DNA of 64,000 nucleotides. Origin: Candidatus Brocadia sp. Lineage in GTDB: Bacteria > Planctomycetota > Brocadiia > Brocadiales > Brocadiaceae. Made by a program: the position numbers and the translations under genes. The stretch lies in NCBI GenBank assembly GCA_021646415.1, contig SOEU01000002.1:310001-374000 (forward strand). The letters are read 5' to 3'. Of this stretch, positions 43,687 through 51,767 are shown one piece after another. The first letter of the stretch is position 1; the number at the start of each line of letters is the position of its first letter. The notes below the pieces were generated by a model. It saw only the letters and a program-made list of their open reading frames with translations. It searched no databases and was not told where the DNA came from.

Positions 43687-44238
43687 ATGTCCAAAAAAGT
43701 ATTGGTTCCCATTGCCGATGGTACGGAAGAAATAGAGGCAGTGTGCATCATTGATGTCTTACGGCGGGCAGGTGCATCAGTAACTGTCGCTTCTGTTGAC
43801 AAATTGCAGGTCACTGCATCTCGTGGGGTGAAATTAGTTGCTGATATACTCATTGCAGATTGTGTGAATGGCACCTATGATTTAATTGCCTTGCCTGGTG
43901 GTATGCCCGGGGCGGAACACCTGCGTGACTCGAAGGATTTGGAGAAAATCTTAAAGCGTCAACAGCTGGATGGACGATTGTATGCGGCGATCTGTGCCTC
44001 TCCGGCAGTTGTACTTCAGCACCACGGTCTTTTGGGTCAACGTCGAGCAACCTCTCATCCTAACTTTATCCAACAACTCGAAGATACCAGTGCTGCGGAA
44101 ACACGCGTAGTCGTGGACGGTACGTGCATCACCAGTCGTGGACCGGGGACTGCTCTGGAGTTTGCATTAAAATTGGTAGAGTTGCTCTATGGCGAGCCGA
44201 AAGCAAGGGAAATTGCACAAGCAATGATTGTTGCCTAG
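43687..44238 (+). CDS. DJ-1/PfpI-family protein (YajL-like)
   Basis: A 183-residue DJ-1 superfamily protein. VPIADGTEEIEAVCIIDVLR contains the conserved Glu, and the nucleophile Cys is in YAAICASPAVVLQ. The end ARDIA-type (AREIAQAMIV) is usual. Members act as glyoxalase III or repair glycated groups; the exact activity is disputed in the family. It follows msrB by 46 bases, so both may act in oxidative or carbonyl stress. A ribosome site (GGAGCATGAT) precedes the ATG. Confidence 0.9.
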   Translation: MSKKVLVPIADGTEEIEAVCIIDVLRRAGASVTVASVDKLQVTASRGVKLVADILIADCVNGTYDLIALPGGMPGAEHLRDSKDLEKILKRQQLDGRLYAAICASPAVVLQHHGLLGQRRATSHPNFIQQLEDTSAAETRVVVDGTCITSRGPGTALEFALKLVELLYGEPKAREIAQAMIVA

Positions 44239-44577
44239 GTGATTTTGAACTATAGATTTTGCATAAAAAAGAAGTTTTTACAATGGAATACTATGATTCA
44301 GTGGAATAAAAAATTCAATCTTATATCTAAAATATCTTTCGGGTTTCAGAGTAGCGCTGCCTATTCTGTTTGACATCCGCTATGTCATAAAATACCATGA
44401 AGGTAATTATAGAAAAGATAAAAACAGATGTTACGTTTTAAGAATATAGAATAGTAAGTGTCTCGCCAAGAGATAGGCTGATCAAACATAAGCAGGGATA
44501 AATAGTGTTTGTACCAATTCTGTTGAAGGTCGTTTTTTTACGTTTCTAAAGGCTCCAGTGAGGCAACCATCAGTCCG
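44239..44577. repeat. Gap with diverged direct repeat (copy A)
   Basis: No gene is seen in this 339-base gap. Bases about 44355-44420 (GCGCTGCCTATTCTGTTTGA and on to AATTATAGAAAAGATA) are repeated, with changes, at about 45012-45080. Another part, AAGTGTCTCGCCAAGAGATA (44456-44475), resembles AAGTGTCTTGCCAGGAGGCA at 44993-45012. The repeats share the block ATGTCATAAAATA.CATG, placed before two different genes, so they may be promoter or operator regions. Confidence 0.6.
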
Positions 44578-44982
44578 ATGAAAAAACGTTTGAAACCACA
44601 GATTTCTGGCAATGCAATTCATCAGATTATTTATATACTCTTTTTTATGCTTTTACCACTGAAAACAGTTTCGGCTGAAGTGTATCTTATGACGGTAAGG
44701 GCTTATGATAATTGCAAAAAATGCACGGGGAAAACTCCAAGGCATAAAGCCTATGGAATAACCAAAAGTGGAAAAGTAGCCTCGCACGGTACCGTTGCTG
44801 TGGACCCGAAGATGATAGCGCTTGGAACAAAGTTAAAAATAGAAGGGTTTGGGAACAAGGTTTTCAGGGCAGAAGACGTTGGCAAGGCGGTCAAAGGGAG
44901 ACGAATAGAGATATGGATGGAATCGCACAAAAAGGCCTTGCGATTTGGCAAGAAAAGGTTACGCGTATTTGTCATGAAGTAG
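44578..44982 (+). CDS. Exported 3D-domain protein
   Basis: A 134-residue protein with a signal peptide (IIYILFFMLLPLKTVSA, cut before EVYL) and one 3D domain. The double-psi barrel is visible as SHGTVAVDPKMIALGTKLKI and FRAEDVGKAVKGRRIEIWME. The first Asp pair is kept, but the third catalytic Asp of MltA-type lytic transglycosylases (usually RIDIW/Y) is Glu here. A CxxC (NCKKCTGKTP) occurs before the domain. Peptidoglycan cleavage is possible but unproven. It lies between two diverged copies of one repeat. Confidence 0.85.
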   Translation: MKKRLKPQISGNAIHQIIYILFFMLLPLKTVSAEVYLMTVRAYDNCKKCTGKTPRHKAYGITKSGKVASHGTVAVDPKMIALGTKLKIEGFGNKVFRAEDVGKAVKGRRIEIWMESHKKALRFGKKRLRVFVMK

Positions 44983-45009
44983 TAAAAATATGAAGTGTCT
45001 TGCCAGGAG

Positions 45010-45082
45010 GCAGGCCGCTGATTCTGCTTGGCACCAGCGATGTCATAAAATAACATGGCGACGATTATAGAATAAAGATATC
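45010..45082. repeat. Diverged direct repeat (copy B), upstream of the HtrA-like gene
   Basis: GCAGGCCGCTGATTCTGCTT followed by GGCACCAGCGATGTCATAAA and ATTATAGAATAAAGATA parallels the region at 44355-44420. The TTGGCACCAGCGATGTCAT part is close to a sigma-54 -24/-12 element but has GT in place of the -12 GC, so it is only a weak match. Confidence 0.5.
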
Positions 45083-45133
45083 AATAGGCGCTAAGAAAAA
45101 AATTTTCGCATTTTTCAGAAAAGAGGCACTCAA

Positions 45134-46240
45134 ATGAATAAGAAACATCAAAAATTAATACCGTTAGTTATTGTTTTTTTTACTTTGATATCCTTAAGCA
45201 GGACGAATTTGTCATTATCGAAGGAAAAAATAGGACTTCGGCATGTAACTCCGGCCCCTGGTAAATTGAGTGAAGATGAACTTGCAACGATAAAGGTGTT
45301 CAAAACGGCCTCCTCTTCGGTTGTTTATATTACGAACAGACAAGTACGCAGGGATTTGTTTACCCTCGATATCTTTAAGATTCCACGAGGTTCGGGGTCC
45401 GGATTTGTCTGGGATGAAAAGGGCCATGTCGTAACAAACTTTCATGTGATTTATGAAGCGAACGAGGTGGACGTAACGTTGCATGACGGTTCCGTATGGA
45501 CAGCTCGCCTTGTAGGTGCCGATCCTGACCATGAGGTCGCGGTATTAAAAATCGATGCCCCCCCATCAAAGTTAAAACCAGTAATGATTGGCAGTTCCTC
45601 GAATCTTGAGGTTGGGCAAAAAGTGCTGGCGCTCGGTAATCCGTTTGGATTGGATTTAACCCTGACAACGGGCATCATAAGCGCTTTGGGTCGGACCATT
45701 GAGTCAATGACCGGACGAACCATCTTTGACGTTATACAAACAGACGCTGCCATTAACCCAGGGAATTCTGGTGGACCTCTGCTTGATTCCTTTGGCCGAA
45801 TCATCGGAATGAATACGTCAATTTTGAGCGCTAGTGGTACCAGCGCAGGTATTGGGTTCGCCATTCCTGTAGATACAATAAATCGGATAGCTTCTCAACT
45901 AATTGTAAAAGGTAGAGTAGAACGTCCCGGACTGGGAATTACCCTTATACCAAGAAATATTGCTGCACGTTTCGGAATACAAGGGGCGATTATCATGGAA
46001 GTTTTCCCCGGAAGTGCAGCTTATAAAGCTGGTTTACAGGGTACTATCTGGAGTAGAACCGGAAGTGTCATATTGGGCGATGTTATTGTTGAGATTGAAG
46101 GGGTAAAGCTTAATGAACCGGATGATTTGATTAGAGAAATATCCCGTTATGAGGTAGGTGACAAAATCAGAGTCAAGATTTTGCGTGGCGAAAACATTAT
46201 CGAAAAGAATATTGTGCTTGAAGCTGTCGATGTTCAATGA
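45134..46240 (+). CDS. HtrA/DegP-like trypsin-type serine protease
   Basis: A 368-residue exported S1C protease with one PDZ domain. A signal peptide covers about residues 1-30. The catalytic triad is His in VVTNFHVIYE, Asp in DPDHEVAVLK and Ser in INPGNSGGPLLD. The PDZ domain follows (RPGLGITLIP, ITMEVFPGSAAYKAGL-like, GDVIVEIEGVKL). DegS and DegP differ in PDZ number; one PDZ suggests a DegS-like role, but a membrane anchor versus cleaved signal cannot be told. Probable envelope quality control. Confidence 0.92.
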   Translation: MNKKHQKLIPLVIVFFTLISLSRTNLSLSKEKIGLRHVTPAPGKLSEDELATIKVFKTASSSVVYITNRQVRRDLFTLDIFKIPRGSGSGFVWDEKGHVVTNFHVIYEANEVDVTLHDGSVWTARLVGADPDHEVAVLKIDAPPSKLKPVMIGSSSNLEVGQKVLALGNPFGLDLTLTTGIISALGRTIESMTGRTIFDVIQTDAAINPGNSGGPLLDSFGRIIGMNTSILSASGTSAGIGFAIPVDTINRIASQLIVKGRVERPGLGITLIPRNIAARFGIQGAIIMEVFPGSAAYKAGLQGTIWSRTGSVILGDVIVEIEGVKLNEPDDLIREISRYEVGDKIRVKILRGENIIEKNIVLEAVDVQ

Positions 46241-46257
46241 TTGCTTTAAATAGTGAA

Positions 46258-46968
46258 TTAATGCCGCACTTGCTTCACGATTAATACTGACATGTAGCCC
46301 CTTCCGCTGCCCTTTAACGATACGACGTCACAAGTAAGATAGGCGTCTTTTTGCCCGATATAAGAGGCGAATAAGGCATTTCCAGAAAGCTTCATCTCTT
46401 CCAGTAATTGAATCACCTCGTCCAGCTTCTTGGCCACCTTCATCAGAATAACTGTATCAAATGCTTCTAAGATGGGACGCAATTCCGTAATGTCCTTTGG
46501 TACGGGAACCACTGCCAGCTGCTCGTCGCCCGTCAATAGTGGATAATTGGCCATACATGCAGCGGCATTATATGAGGTAATACCGGGTATTGTATGTATG
46601 ACGTGTTCTGGCAGCATGGCGCTTAAATGACGCAGCAAATATATATAGGTACTGAATGTCATGGGATCACCCAAGGTTAGATAAGCTACATCGCATCCTT
46701 TTGCAACTTCGGCATGAACCTCTTCTGCGGCTTTAAGCCAGGCGGTATTGAGTATGGATTTGTCCTTTGTCATAGGGTAGACCTGTTCGGTTACCCTTTT
46801 CCCTCTTACATAATCCTTAACGATCTCTAATGCTAAACTATCTTCTTTCGTATCAGATTTCGGGACAAAGATACAATCTACCTTTTGAATGGTATGAATC
46901 GCCTGTAGTGTAAGGAGTTCGGGATCTCCGGGACCCAATCCAATGCCGTAGAAGTTACCAGGTTCCAT
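46258..46968 (-). CDS. cbiL: Precorrin-2 / cobalt-factor II C20-methyltransferase
   Basis: A 236-residue SAM-dependent tetrapyrrole methylase that methylates C20. YGIGLGPGDPELLTLQAI is the N-terminal glycine motif, VAYLTLGDPMTFSTYIYLLR the second conserved block and IPGITSYNAAA the third. The split between CbiL (cobalt, anaerobic) and CobI (aerobic) is by context; CbiD next door favours the anaerobic route. It starts one base after cbiE ends. Confidence 0.94.
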   Translation of the reverse strand: MEPGNFYGIGLGPGDPELLTLQAIHTIQKVDCIFVPKSDTKEDSLALEIVKDYVRGKRVTEQVYPMTKDKSILNTAWLKAAEEVHAEVAKGCDVAYLTLGDPMTFSTYIYLLRHLSAMLPEHVIHTIPGITSYNAAACMANYPLLTGDEQLAVVPVPKDITELRPILEAFDTVILMKVAKKLDEVIQLLEEMKLSGNALFASYIGQKDAYLTCDVVSLKGSGRGYMSVLIVKQVRH

Positions 46969-46969
46969 T

Positions 46970-47614
46970 TTAATATTTTTTTATAATCACTACAGATGCG
47001 CCGTTTGTTTTTAAATGTGCCGCTGAGACTAAATCTGTCTCACGAACAGATTCTTCAGGAAGGGAAAGATTTTCGCACACGAACAGCTGTCTCTCCTGGA
47101 TTCCGCTTTTTAATAACTGCCGGGCAATAACGGCAGGCGTATTTTCACGGTCCGTTAGAATTCCAACCTTCCCATGTTCTCTGACTTTTTTAATGAGTTG
47201 GGCATATTCGTCATTTCTTCCGTGCAAACTAACAAAACAGGCGTCATCCCAGCTTTCCCCAACGGCTGCAAAGGCTAGCTGTATGCTGCTAATTCCAGGA
47301 ATAATTGTGCAAGATTCACGACCCAGCTTCTTTACAATCGTTTTTGCATAACTGAAGAAACACGGATCACCACTCACCAGAACCACAACCTGTTTTTTAG
47401 CACTCCAGTCGGCAACCTTTTTTACCAGGACACTATAATTCTTCTCTAAGATTATTTTTTCTGCATCTACACCGGGAAAAAGCTTTAATAAGCGTCGGCT
47501 TCCCACGAGGATATCTGCCTTTTTAATGTTGTAGAGGGCTTTCGGTGAAATATAAGCCTTTAATCCCGGTCCGCACCCTACGATAATGACCTTGTTTTTG
47601 TAAGATTCAACCAT
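46970..47614 (-). CDS. cbiE: Cobalt-precorrin-7 C5-methyltransferase CbiE
   Basis: A 214-residue tetrapyrrole methylase. IIVGCGPGLKAYISPKALYN opens the fold, VVVLVSGDPCFFSYAKTIVK and IPGISSIQLAFAAVG follow. It acts with a CbiT domain, which is not fused here (the protein ends after the methylase fold) and is not in the window. The ATG at 47614 overlaps the end of cbiD by 37 bases, which suggests translational coupling. Confidence 0.9.
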   Translation of the reverse strand: MVESYKNKVIIVGCGPGLKAYISPKALYNIKKADILVGSRRLLKLFPGVDAEKIILEKNYSVLVKKVADWSAKKQVVVLVSGDPCFFSYAKTIVKKLGRESCTIIPGISSIQLAFAAVGESWDDACFVSLHGRNDEYAQLIKKVREHGKVGILTDRENTPAVIARQLLKSGIQERQLFVCENLSLPEESVRETDLVSAAHLKTNGASVVIIKKY

Positions 47615-48933
47615 GATTGAGCACTATCGGAAATACCTATAATTGCACCTTTCATATCAAATAAAATTACGCCAACCTCTATTGTGGAGAACGGCTGTTT
47701 AGCCCGGTAAAATTCGAGTACCTTTGCTTCAACCCTCTCTGCAACTTCATCCATTATAAACATACATTGATAATCTCTTAATAATTCAACAATTCCTTCT
47801 ACCGTTGAAACCTCTTTCAGCCGGTTAAATATTTCATTTGGTAGAGGGGAACTTTCAAAGGTAGTATTCCCTTGTAAGGTATTCTCGCTTTCATCGAGTT
47901 CACTTATAGGGGCCGGGTTTCTCACTTCGGGCTTCTGTCCCCTGCCCCCCGATTCCTGATCCCCATTTTGTACCTGCGGCTCTATAGTAGTACTTTGTAA
48001 AAACTTCTTTTTTTGGAAAGTTTTTACCTCCCCTGCATCCCCGCCTTGCGAAGGAGGGGAAAGAGGGGTGGTCAATTGGTTGTGACAATGCTGAATGATA
48101 ATATCAATGAGAATATCATTTGCAGGTTTTGAGACGGCGCTGTGTGTATGAAAATCACCACGTAACAACTTTACCAATTTACCCGGATGCCCTGCGAGAA
48201 TGATCTTCTTAAAGCGCCTTTCTCGGGCTGCGTCCAGCATAAAACCAACAAAATTGCTTATCTGAATGATCTGGTCTTTGGGGATGTTTACCAGATTTAA
48301 TATGGCGCGCTCACCCAGACTGCCCGGCACCAGCGCTACCGTTTCGTATCCAATTCCCTTAGCAATATCAAGTCCGCACAGTAAAGAGGTCTTGTAGGCG
48401 TCTTCTGACATGGGTTTCACAATCCCTGTGGTTCCAATGATTGAAATCCCGCCAATGATGCCGAGCTTTGGATTAAATGTCTTCTCTCCTAAAACCTTTC
48501 CATTGGGTACTGAGATTATAACCTTTGCTCCTGCGCTATTACCAATAACTCCTCTGACCGCATTCTCAATCATGCTTCTCGGTACAGGGTTAATCGCCGC
48601 ATGACCCACAGGTACCTGCAACCCTGGCTTTGTCACCCGACCCACGCCTTCACCACCATCAATTTCAATGGTTTCGCTAAAAGCCTGAACAACCCGTGCA
48701 TACACCATACATCCGTTCGTCACATCCGGGTCATCTCCGGCATCTTTCTGTACAGCACAACATGCCGTATTGTCTGATAATTGCTTATCGAGTATTTTAA
48801 GCTTAATTTTAATACCTGCCGGGGTATCGATTTCTACTTCATCAGGAATGTTCCCCTTAAATAACCCGATTGCAGCCGCCTTGGCCGCAGCAGTGGCGCA
48901 ACTTCCCGTTGTGTAGCCAAATTGTAAAGGCAT
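47578..48933 (-). CDS. cbiD: Cobalt-precorrin-5B C1-methyltransferase CbiD, with insertion
   Basis: CbiD methylates C1 in the anaerobic cobalamin pathway. The protein starts with MPLQFGYTTGSCATAAAKAA, the family signature, and shows DDPDVTNGCMVYARV, VGVGRVTKPGLQ-like and GNSAGAKVIISVPNG blocks, then ILAGHPGKLVKLLRGDFHTH. It is 451 residues, whereas the family is usually about 360-380. The excess is a segment at about residues 281-367 (TTPLSPPSQGGDAGEVKTF and GGRGQKPEVRNP) with the look of translated intergenic repeat. The final conserved part (EVSTVEGIVELLRDYQCMFI) resumes after it, and the frame is intact. Confidence 0.93.
   Translation of the reverse strand: MPLQFGYTTGSCATAAAKAAAIGLFKGNIPDEVEIDTPAGIKIKLKILDKQLSDNTACCAVQKDAGDDPDVTNGCMVYARVVQAFSETIEIDGGEGVGRVTKPGLQVPVGHAAINPVPRSMIENAVRGVIGNSAGAKVIISVPNGKVLGEKTFNPKLGIIGGISIIGTTGIVKPMSEDAYKTSLLCGLDIAKGIGYETVALVPGSLGERAILNLVNIPKDQIIQISNFVGFMLDAARERRFKKIILAGHPGKLVKLLRGDFHTHSAVSKPANDILIDIIIQHCHNQLTTPLSPPSQGGDAGEVKTFQKKKFLQSTTIEPQVQNGDQESGGRGQKPEVRNPAPISELDESENTLQGNTTFESSPLPNEIFNRLKEVSTVEGIVELLRDYQCMFIMDEVAERVEAKVLEFYRAKQPFSTIEVGVILFDMKGAIIGISDSAQSWLNLTKTRSLS
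47830..48090. repeat. Repeat-derived segment inserted in frame in cbiD
   Basis: CCCCGCCTTGCGAAGGAGGG (48039-48058) followed by a short spacer and GGTGGTCAATT is almost the same as an intergenic repeat at 58806-58842. The adjoining part contains an inverted repeat (AAAAACTTCTTTTTTTGGAA / GTTTTTAC) and a G-rich run. In cbiD it encodes about 85 extra residues without breaking the frame. Confidence 0.65.
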
Positions 48934-49210
48934 AAATAATTTTTTAAAAATTTATTTAGATCCTAAATTCTTAAAGTCATAAATACACATTAACGGTAAA
49001 AATATCTTATCAGTATTTATGACAGAAAAAAAGAAATAAATAATGAAATGCCTTATCGTGACAAGCGGGGACGTTTGTCCTATTAATTATGATGGATGGT
49101 GGATTTGATATTATCATGGTAAATCCGAAAATTTTTTTGGTAGTAGGCCAATCGTTCCCGGTTGACATATGATTGTTCCTTTCTCTTTTCTCCTCACGTA
49201 TCCCTTCCTG

Positions 49211-50230
49211 TTATTTTCCTCGTTGTTCTTTGGCCAACGTTATAATAGCGTTTACAATCGACACTGCCACGGCGCTTCCACCCTTCCGGTTGGTGTTGGT
49301 TATGTAAGGTATGGGAATATCCTTTAACGCATGTTTTGCCTCGACTGCCCCTACAAAGCCCACAGGAATACCAACTACCAGGGCGGGTTGTGCTAATCCT
49401 TTTTTTATCAGGTCAATAAGCTCAAATAAGGCAGTGGGGGCATTTCCAATAGCCACAATACCGTCTTTCATCTCATCGATGGAATGTTGCATAGCCACGA
49501 TGGCGCGGGTCTTACCCAAGCGTTTAGCCTCGTCAGTAATGGATCTGTCCGAAATCTTACAAACGATTTTGCCCCCAAATTTTTCAACAGGGCTCTTACT
49601 GATTCCAGACTTCACCATATTTACATCCGTAACAATGTTTTTACCACTTCTTAATGAGTGAATGCCCGCTTCAACTGCCCTGGGATGGAAAACCAAATTA
49701 TATGCATATTCTGTATCACCCGTAGCATGGATAGCGCGTTGGATAATTGGTCTGTGCAGTTCGGGTACTGACTCCAAATCGACCAGGTTATTTATAATTT
49801 CAAAACTTTCGTCAACGATCGCTTGCGGTTGTTCGATACGCTGCCTGCTCCCATACTGTTTTTCTATCAACACTTCATGAATACGGTCAGCCGCAATGAG
49901 GGCAATTCGCTCATCAGCGCCAATATTGTTAGAATAGATAAACTCGACGTGAGGATATTTCTTCTTCTCGATTTCCAGCATTTCCGGGATGTCTTTATAG
50001 ACGTGATTCCCTTTAAATAACAAGAGGGGCATTACTACAATACGATTCGCTCCACTTTCCACGGTTTTTTTTACAACTTCAGGGAATCCTGGCTCTGCCA
50101 ATTGCAGAAAGGCGGCTTCTACGATATCCCATCGGTTCATCGCGCGGAGCATCTCTGTCACCTTAAATAATCCGTCGTTGCCGCTACTCAATTTACTGCC
50201 ATGCGAAATTAATATTACACCGGTCTTCAT
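49211..50230 (-). CDS. CbiX-CbiC fusion: sirohydrochlorin cobaltochelatase / precorrin-8X methylmutase
   Basis: A 339-residue two-domain protein. Residues 1 to about 125 are a CbiX-type chelatase: VILISHGSKLSSGNDG with the active His and VMPLLLFKGNHVYKDIPEML with the second. Residues about 135-335 are CbiC: SFEIINNLVDLESVP, VIQRAIHATGD, and NAPTALFELIDLI, PALVVGIPVGFVGAVEAK. It thus joins an early step (cobalt insertion) with a late one (methyl migration to C12). cbiD follows 277 bases downstream. The fusion is complete, with no stop. Confidence 0.92.
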   Translation of the reverse strand: MKTGVILISHGSKLSSGNDGLFKVTEMLRAMNRWDIVEAAFLQLAEPGFPEVVKKTVESGANRIVVMPLLLFKGNHVYKDIPEMLEIEKKKYPHVEFIYSNNIGADERIALIAADRIHEVLIEKQYGSRQRIEQPQAIVDESFEIINNLVDLESVPELHRPIIQRAIHATGDTEYAYNLVFHPRAVEAGIHSLRSGKNIVTDVNMVKSGISKSPVEKFGGKIVCKISDRSITDEAKRLGKTRAIVAMQHSIDEMKDGIVAIGNAPTALFELIDLIKKGLAQPALVVGIPVGFVGAVEAKHALKDIPIPYITNTNRKGGSAVAVSIVNAIITLAKEQRGK

Positions 50231-50314
50231 ACTTTCCCTTCTGTTATTAGACAGGATTTACAGGATATTTTGATTTCATTTATCTAACCTATTTTATACA
50301 ACTAGTCCCATTTT

Positions 50315-50476
50315 TCACAATTTTAAGACTTTTCTCTTAAATTCCAGTTTTTCTTTGCCGAAATTTAAAAGTATACCAACTTCTTTATTAACGGCTTTGA
50401 GATAATTAACCAATTGTACTTCATGAATTTTATTCAGATTCTCTATAATCTTCTCTGTTAAGTCTCCGTAAAGCAT
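50315..50476 (-). pseudogene. GxxExxY-protein remnant with internal deletion
   Basis: A 53-codon reverse frame reads MLYGDLTEKIIENLNKIHEV, then QLVNYLKAVNKEVGILLNFG and KEKLEFKRKVLKL. Full GxxExxY proteins (about 125 residues) start LxxELTxxII and end HxxQLxNYLKAxxxxVGLLLNFG. Here the two ends are joined and the middle, with the GxxExxY motif itself, is missing. It lies in the 373-base gap between the cbiX-cbiC and dus genes; nothing else is seen in that gap. Confidence 0.65.
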
Positions 50477-50603
50477 TTACTATTTGATAATCTTACAAAA
50501 TTACTTGTTTTAATTCTCAGTATTATCTTGTCTATCCTGTCAATCCTGTCTAAATGAAAATACTAAAAATCCGTGTTCATCAGCGTCCACAATGAAATAA
50601 TAA

Positions 50604-51575
50604 TTACGCAGCCACATGTTTCTGAATACGGTCAAAATGAGATGCAATAAGATCGATAATTTCTTCAGAACTATTGCAGGTTACAAGACGTGGGCGCAAT
50701 TCCGTTGCGTTAGGCATGCCCATAATATACTTGATTGCATGTTTACGGAAAAGGATAATACCGGTATCACTTCCATAGTATTCCAGCATATGCGATAAGT
50801 GTCGCCGGATAATTTCTATCTTATCGAAATGTGCAATCTGATCCCTGTCCTTACGTTGAAAAATCCAGGGGTGACCTATTGCGGCCCGTCCAATCATCAC
50901 CCCATCGCATCCTGTATTCTTTTTCATTCGTTCGATATCAGCCACACACTTTACATCTCCATTTCCAATTACCGGGATCTTTACAGTCTGCCTGATTTCA
51001 GCAATTGCATCCCAATTAGCCCTGCCGTTAAAGAATTGCGATCTCGTTCGGCCGTGAACGGCTATAAGAGAGGCGCCGTTGTCTTCAAGAATCCTGACGA
51101 CCTCCAGGTAATTATGTGATTTGTCATCCCATCCCAGTCGAATTTTACCTGTTACGGGGACCCGGAGAGTCTTTGAGAGTTTATGAAAAATGCGACCGAT
51201 CTTGGCAGGATTTTTCAGGAGTCCCGCTCCGGCACCTTTGCCGGCTATATCCGATACAGAACAACCCATATTAACATCAATGATGTCTGGTCCCAGCGTC
51301 TCTATTGTTTGACAGGCCTCGGCGATCCTGTCTTCGTCATTACCTAGAATCTGAAAGATGACAGGTCTCTCTCCTGGCCTGAAATCAAGGAGTTTGAAGG
51401 TCTTTTTGTTTTTCCAGAGTATCCCCTCCATGGAAATTACTTCTGTGTAACTCATTGCCATACCAAATTCCCGGCAGATAAGCCGAAACGGAATATCTGA
51501 AAAACCGGCCATAGGGGAGAGAATCAAGTCCCCATATATGGGAATATTTCCTACAGAGAAACTGGGATTCATCAA
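50604..51575 (-). CDS. dus: tRNA-dihydrouridine synthase
   Basis: A 323-residue flavoenzyme that reduces uridines in the tRNA D-loop. LSPMAGFSDIPFRLICREFG is the N-terminal FMN region, IDVNMGCSVSDIAGKGAGAG contains the catalytic Cys, and AVHGRTRSQFFNGRANWD and IGNGDVKCVADIERM follow. It belongs to the DusB-like branch by general match. The usual NxGCP is NMGCS here, which is a minor difference. Standalone gene between a pseudogene and hypE. Confidence 0.93.
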   Translation of the reverse strand: MMNPSFSVGNIPIYGDLILSPMAGFSDIPFRLICREFGMAMSYTEVISMEGILWKNKKTFKLLDFRPGERPVIFQILGNDEDRIAEACQTIETLGPDIIDVNMGCSVSDIAGKGAGAGLLKNPAKIGRIFHKLSKTLRVPVTGKIRLGWDDKSHNYLEVVRILEDNGASLIAVHGRTRSQFFNGRANWDAIAEIRQTVKIPVIGNGDVKCVADIERMKKNTGCDGVMIGRAAIGHPWIFQRKDRDQIAHFDKIEIIRRHLSHMLEYYGSDTGIILFRKHAIKYIMGMPNATELRPRLVTCNSSEEIIDLIASHFDRIQKHVAA

Positions 51576-51767
51576 CGCACCTTACGTTTGTAAAAAGAGT
51601 ATCAATACTAACGCTTACTGAAGTATTTTTAATAAATCATTATAACATAGAGATGATAAATATCATTTATTTTTTTTGTAACTATTTGGCCAAACGAAGT
51701 AATCACGAAAAAAATTCTGAAACACATATAGAATGACAAACCAAAGTGGATTCTTTCTTTTTCACGG

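Noticed and set aside
45040-45065. Sigma-54 promoter before the HtrA-like gene
   Set aside because: The -24 part fits but the -12 GC is GT, and the other copy of the repeat lacks the -24 GG, so the evidence is too weak for a feature.
48934-49210. Cobalamin riboswitch before cbiD or cbiX-cbiC
   Set aside because: I searched these gaps and the region 50231-50603 by eye for the conserved B12-box and found none on either strand.
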